Under the pieces are notes generated by a model. It was not told the DNA's origin and did no database searches. It was given only the letters and a program-made list of their open reading frames with translations. The position numbers and the translations under genes were made by a program. Positions 60,106-64,000 of a DNA stretch of 64,000 bases are shown here, in pieces; position 1 is the first letter of the stretch, and each line of letters begins with the position of its first letter. Source of the DNA: Apiosordaria backusii (Eukaryota; Ascomycota; Sordariomycetes; Sordariales; Lasiosphaeriaceae); contig JAUKTV010000002.1 in the NCBI GenBank assembly GCA_030549205.1, forward strand, positions 558,001 through 622,000, written 5' to 3'.

Positions 60106-60379
60106 TGTCACAACCCAAGGATATTTGTGGGTCCTGGGAGTCGAGAGCCAATGAGGTTCGAAGATGCTCTTGTGCGATCTCTAGGAACCAATCAGGAGTG
60201 GAGCGCAGATCATTATGGAGAAGTGATCCAAGGTGACCCAAAGGAGCGTAGAGGATCATTTGGAGGAAATGATCCACGATGATCCATGGTGTGTATATAA
60301 CTGGCTGGTTGTAGACAGTTCTGCAGTATGTAATACAAGTGTCAATCATTAGCATTATTATGATACAGTTGTGTTGACA
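60106..60379 (+). repeat. Possible solo LTR or LTR remnant
   Basis: The 274 bp begin TGTCACAACCC and end GTTGTGTTGACA, an imperfect inverted end (TGTCA...TGACA) with TG/CA termini. GC content is normal, and TATATAAC near 60294 could be a TATA box. No target duplication flanks it (TCACA versus TTGAA), so the boundaries or the class may be wrong. Confidence 0.35.
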
Positions 60380-60457
60380 TTGAAACAAGTCTATTGTTGT
60401 GCACTTCTTAGCTGTACCGACCCATTGATCAGAAATCGCCTTCAACCGGTATCCCTT

Positions 60458-60763
60458 TCAGAGGTTCAGTCTAGCGGTTTGCACACCACCCTCCATCGAG
60501 ACACGGGTGTTGATGGCCGTCACCCTGCCGATCACGAAGCTTGGCTCGGCCTTCTCAGTGAACAGCCTTAGGCGGACATTGGACGACGGGGTTGTACCTG
60601 TTGGAAGCAGGATGCGCGTGGGGTTCTGTTCCAAGTTCCACTGTTTGCCTACGGCTATCCAGTGGTTGGCGCTGGTTTCTGTGGGAGCCCAGAATTGGGT
60701 GGTTCCGAATTGGCTAGCGGTTTGGCACATCATCAGGCTGCAGGACCGTGTCAGGTTTTGCAT
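60458..60763 (-). other. GC-normal stretch with a 101-codon open frame, not recognised
   Basis: On the minus strand an uninterrupted frame reads like genuine protein (LTEKAEPSFVIGRV-type text, with the preceding NPTRILLPTGTTPSSNVRL). It lacks a clear start or terminator context and lies between degraded repeats. It may be an exon fragment of a host gene captured by, or lying beside, a repeat. I do not recognise the family. Confidence 0.3.
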
Positions 60764-61500
60764 TTACCCTCTTGCCGCCAGGCTCTAAGAATAACGATAG
60801 AGGCGGCTGCTCCTACTGCTACGGCTATATTACCTTCCGATTACTTAAAGATCATGCAGAAGAGTCGGACCATCGTTGCGCTACGATAACGGCGTCTAAG
60901 TCTTTTAATAGGAGACAATAGGATAGGAGTTCTATAAGGAGAGCGCCTAGAAAGCAACTCCTTGGAGTGACTGGAAATGCTAGTCGACCTTAGCCCTATG
61001 CTCTAGCTCCTGTATAAATCTTGCTGTTATTGCTAGCTAACGAAGGTATACCTGGGGAGCCCTTTTAGCTTCAGACACTTTTAGAACGATAAGTTGTATA
61101 TGTTCCAGTTATCAGCTTGCTATGCGTATTATAAAAAACTTATCATTAGTAAGTTTTAAGAAATCAGTTGTAGGGCTTTATAGACCGGTAATTATTTCCA
61201 AAAGGTAGGTCCCTACCATATAAGTAAGGTCACTTTCCGATAAGACATAACTACTTTACACTTCTTTTTATAGAACTGGCTTCCTCCTTCTCTTCCTCCT
61301 TCTCTTCTCTATTAATATCGAGCCTTGCTCGGGATGCAATACTAACACCCTCTAGTTTAATGTAGGCTACTATTATTTAGAACAGTAACTTTTGTTAATA
61401 TAGCGGTTATAATCTCCTACCCGATCGACATTCTCTACTGTTATATCGGATAAGGCTGGTAAAGGAGGTGAATTACCGTTCGTTAGGGCCATGATCACCT

Positions 61501-62269
61501 CCTTGATAGAAAATCTCTCCTATGCCGTCCTCGAAATATCTTAAGTCTCGGTAAGCGTGTTAGGCGGAGTAATCATCACTGCATCGTATTTAACGTCGGG
61601 TGGTATTAAGGAGGATGACACTAGCTTATTTTTCTAAATTGACAGTTAGGCAAATTTGGCAGTCATTGGAATAGCTGGACTGGCCTCCTCTATACAGATA
61701 GTTTTTCGCTAGGATATAGGCTAAATTTAAAGTGTTTTGTTTGTTAATAGATGTGATAAAAAGGTAGTATATAAAGAAGGAACTTAAAAATACTGTGCAT
61801 AAAAATCAAAGCTGAAAAGACAAGCCGGAGACTATCCTCCCTCGAAGTATTTATATGCCACCTCCTTCTACCCCCCTACTGTCTCCGGCCCTATCAACTC
61901 GTACTTATTTTGGCTACACACTTACTGCAGACTTTACCACACAAAGCAGGCAGCTCCAAGGTGCTTCGAAACTGGCACTTTTGCTGCAGTGCGTACTTCC
62001 ATTGTGACAAGGGCTGAGGTTCAGGGTTTAGAACAACACAGGTTCAATTCATTTCAATAATGTTCAGTGGCCTCAAGATCCTTGGTAGAGAATCTTTTCA
62101 TCCCACTGCTCTGCTCTTCTGCTCGCGTATTTATCTCTCTCAAACTAATCCGTGCTGCTGTGACTTGTTTGCTCGCCTCACTTTCCAACAACTGGCTCAG
62201 AACGTGCAGTTCGCTTTGTTGTTGGTTGTGGTCAAGGGCTATTGGAAACACACTAGAGGACACTCCGTT
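61501..62269. other. Mixed sequence right of the AT-rich island, nothing identified
   Basis: AT-rich remnants give way to GC-normal sequence near 61850. Overlapping ORFs on both strands at 62054-62270 have no recognisable content, apart from possible continuity with the retroelement fragment that follows. Confidence 0.35.
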
Positions 62270-62479
62270 GGAGGGAACGGTGCAACAAAGAACAGACCAG
62301 TTGATGTCAGCCGTCCACGACGCGGTCTACGCTCTTACACCGAAGGTGAGGTCCTCGCCGCGAAGCGATGGTGGGCTATGCCGGATCTATACGTAGAAGA
62401 CTGGACCCATCAGTTGGAGAAGGCCTTCCACCTAGCAAGAAAGTACGAGGCGTCAGACGTTAGCGACCCGGCCACCTGA
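62270..62479 (+). pseudogene. Possible LINE (Tad1-type) retrotransposon fragment
   Basis: One + frame reads QQRTDQLMSAVHDAVYALTPK and, after a frame change near 62350, another reads AKRWWAMPDL. Together these resemble the segment between endonuclease and RT of fungal Tad-like LINEs, where a 'LM.AV.DA...TP..RPSP.AKRWW' pattern is common. The fragment is short and frameshifted. This is pattern recall, not an alignment, so confidence is low. Confidence 0.35.
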
Positions 62480-62540
62480 AAGGAATATCCAAGCCTACTA
62501 CACGTCTCGCTATCCGATCATTCTGGAATAGAAATCCTAT

Positions 62541-63510
62541 CTATCCGCCCGCCTGCCGGCCTTTCCTCCTCTTTACCCCACTAAATGTAAATGAGGTGTC
62601 TGGAGTGACCACTTGCTGCTCGGCGATACTCGACTGGCTGTCCCGCTCGCCAGCAGAAGCGGAGCAGGCACCCCCGACTGTATCAGGTTTCCTAAATCCT
62701 GGCCCGGTTGCCTCAGAAAGTGGCGGGACATCAAAGTCCAAATCCGGCAACTGATTGATGGCAGAGCAGATGTTCTCGAAATGCTTGGGCATCCATTTAT
62801 CGTAGACATTCTTCGTGAATCGATATGCCATCCATTTATTTTGTCCGTTAAGCGTAGTAAAGTCAAATTTATAGATCGGATGGTGGTAGTACTTAATGTC
62901 TTTCCCGGCTATTACCGGGTAGTGGCTGTAAATCCGGACTAAGGTATGGTTATATAAGACAGAGAAAGTAAGGATCTTCCGGTTAACTTTATCTTTACAC
63001 TTTACAATACGAAAAAGTTTAATAATAGCCTATACTGTAAGTATTATACTATAGACGTTCTGCCGGTTTACAATATCGAACGTTACAGTACTATATTTTA
63101 CCTTGTAAGTTAAGAACGGAAAGTATATATACTATATAGCTATAAAGAAGGATTGGTCTTTAGCGATAAAGTCGTTAATAAATGGCGATAGTTTGGCAAG
63201 CTGGTCTTTAGTGAATGCATTTTATTTAAACCTAACGGAATAGTTAGGTTGTAGGCAGGTGCTGATGAAAGGGATCGAGTTGTTCTACCCTTCGTTAACG
63301 CTCTCTGTCAGGATGTCAAGGTGTTTTATACCAAATGTCGCAAGACTTTCAGCTGAAGGAACAATGATCCGGGATAGGTTAAATGGTGTACTTCGTGCAT
63401 GAAAGGCAGAGGCGTAACGGTCTGTATGGGTTCTGGTCCCGGTGTATACCTCGTCTAAGATCCAGGTGTACCAGGAATCACATGCAGTTCGGAGGACGTT
63501 CGACCCTACA
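62541..63510 (-). pseudogene. Decayed DUF7924-family gene (fungal, unknown function)
   Basis: A single minus frame continues for about 320 codons with four premature stops, at 63285-63287 (TAG for TGG), 63222-63224, 63132-63134 and 63030-63032 (CAA/CAG to TAA/TAG). Text follows the family pattern: HLDILTESVNEG-stop-NNSIPF, AFTKDQLAKLSPFINDF, FPFLTYKVKYSTVTFDI, NRQNVYSI, RIYSHYPVIAGKD and KFTKNVYDKWMPKHFENICSAI. The Lys in LTYKVK stands where the family usually has Glu, one G-to-A step. The last ~165 codons are open to TAG at 62541. The E-x-K arrangement reminds me of PD-(D/E)xK nucleases, but no function is established. The right end is replaced by the PEPCK fragment. Confidence 0.65.
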
Positions 63511-63675
63511 GTGAACAAGACCGGTCTGCATCCCGGGGGTGTCGTTCCTCACCAGGAACACACCGAGCTCGAGGAGGAGCTCCACGAGAAGGCTCACATT
63601 GACTATGACCGCGTTGCCATCATTGCCAACCCATCAGTCGCCGCCCTCTACGAGGATGCGTTGGTCTACGAGAAA
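63511..63675 (+). pseudogene. N-terminal fragment of ATP-type PEP carboxykinase
   Basis: The + frame reads VNKTGLHPGGV, then HTELEEELHEKAHIDYDR and VAIIANPSVAALYEDALVYEK. This is the N-terminal region of fungal phosphoenolpyruvate carboxykinase (gluconeogenesis, cytosolic). Homology stops abruptly after VYEK at 63675, where the enzyme would continue GTAITSSGAL; here the frame ends in unrelated sequence. It begins right after CCTACAG, which looks like an intron acceptor. The piece is too short to be functional (the enzyme is about 550-600 aa) and shows no RIP damage. It is probably a captured or duplicated exon fragment. Confidence 0.75.
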
Positions 63676-64000
63676 CGCGCTTTTACAGTGCTGTTCCCGC
63701 ATTAAAATCTGTGTTAAAATACCATGTGTGTGACGTTCGCATGTCAGATGTTAATGGCTTGCCCCAGCCGTTTCCCGTGTCCCAAACCTCCATCGATGAA
63801 AGCTCTGATTACGCTTTTCATCGCTCCGTAAATGCAAGATATCTTAGCAAACCAGGCTGAAATCCATTACTTTGTCACTCAGCTTTCACCATGTCCCAAG
63901 TTGACCAACGGTGAGACCCAGTGTGTCTTTCACCGGCACAACGTTATAAGACCCAAAATTTCCCCCGGGGGCTGCGGCCCTCAGATGGTGCATCGCCACG
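63676..64000. other. Window end, no feature recognised
   Basis: The sequence is GC-normal with no recognisable coding content. The next gene may begin beyond the window. Confidence 0.4.

Larger units (their letters stand above)
39310..61500. other. AT-rich island with RIP-like mutation
   Basis: The base composition changes abruptly after about 39310. Sequence becomes TA/TTA/TAA-rich, with stops in every frame and only rare ORFs above 60 codons. Where two copies of a repeat can be compared, the differences I could read are transitions. Short GC-normal stretches survive at about 46100-47700, 56649-57294 and 60100-60800. This is the expected picture of repeat-induced point mutation acting on transposon-derived duplications, probably heterochromatic. 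Stretches not covered by other entries (39310-40937, 43690-45600, 47700-49780, 59362-59755, 60800-61500) hold AT-rich sequence in which I see no further identifiable element. Confidence 0.85.

Noticed and set aside
1..64000. tRNA, rRNA or CRISPR features
   Set aside because: No cloverleaf B-box plus acceptor pairing, no rRNA-like sequence and no regularly spaced direct repeats with unique spacers were seen on reading; a tRNAscan run would be the decisive check.

Overview
The window is nuclear DNA of a filamentous ascomycete, most likely a Sordariomycete close to the Sordariales. The first 39 kb is gene-dense and GC-balanced. Its genes have short introns (about 50-110 bp, one of 316 bp) with fungal splice sites, and the proteins are ordinary ascomycete housekeeping families. 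The remaining 25 kb looks like a repeat island mutated by RIP (repeat-induced point mutation): extremely AT/TpA-rich, almost without open frames, and holding decayed transposons and genes whose stops fit C-to-T and G-to-A change. Species was not determined.

Genic part (1-39.2 kb), in order: an F-box protein (3.7-5.1 kb, +); a ZNF830-type zinc-finger splicing factor (-) divergent from Mediator subunit MED7 (+; the reading frame is broken at a run of nine C); a BYE1-type PHD/TFIIS-central/SPOC transcription regulator (-) divergent from proteasome alpha subunit PRE9 (+); a PAP2 lipid phosphatase (-, with a GC-AG intron) divergent from a secreted Thr-rich protein (+); a CDC4-type F-box/WD40 protein (-); a small MAPEG membrane protein (+); a dynamin-like GTPase (-) divergent from a GMPPA-type sugar nucleotidyltransferase (+); a beta-lactamase-fold hydrolase (+); and a class I glutamine-amidotransferase-like protein (+). 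Exon joins were worked out by hand from frame, splice signals and family resemblance. They give clean reading frames for all genes except MED7.

Repeat island (about 39.3-63.5 kb). Three copies of an 860-bp element, two of them facing each other across a 308-bp spacer, lie at 40.9-43.7 kb. Two decayed coding stretches lie at 45.6-47.5 kb. A complete but dead Ty3/gypsy chromovirus occupies 49784-59356: both LTRs are 224 bp, the target-site duplication is AATAT, and RT, RNase H, integrase and chromodomain remnants are readable. A 646-bp unmutated LTR with its own GATAA target duplication is inserted between the RNase H and integrase relics, so it arrived after the host element was mutated. A 9-bp minisatellite and an LTR-like segment follow at 59.8-60.4 kb. 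At the right edge lie a decayed DUF7924-family gene and a short intact fragment of PEP carboxykinase.

The genes do not form one pathway. Several belong to general transcription (MED7, BYE1), RNA processing (ZNF830-like) and ubiquitin-proteasome turnover (two F-box proteins and a 20S subunit), but this is not an operon-like cluster. The most informative part is the layered history of the repeat island.
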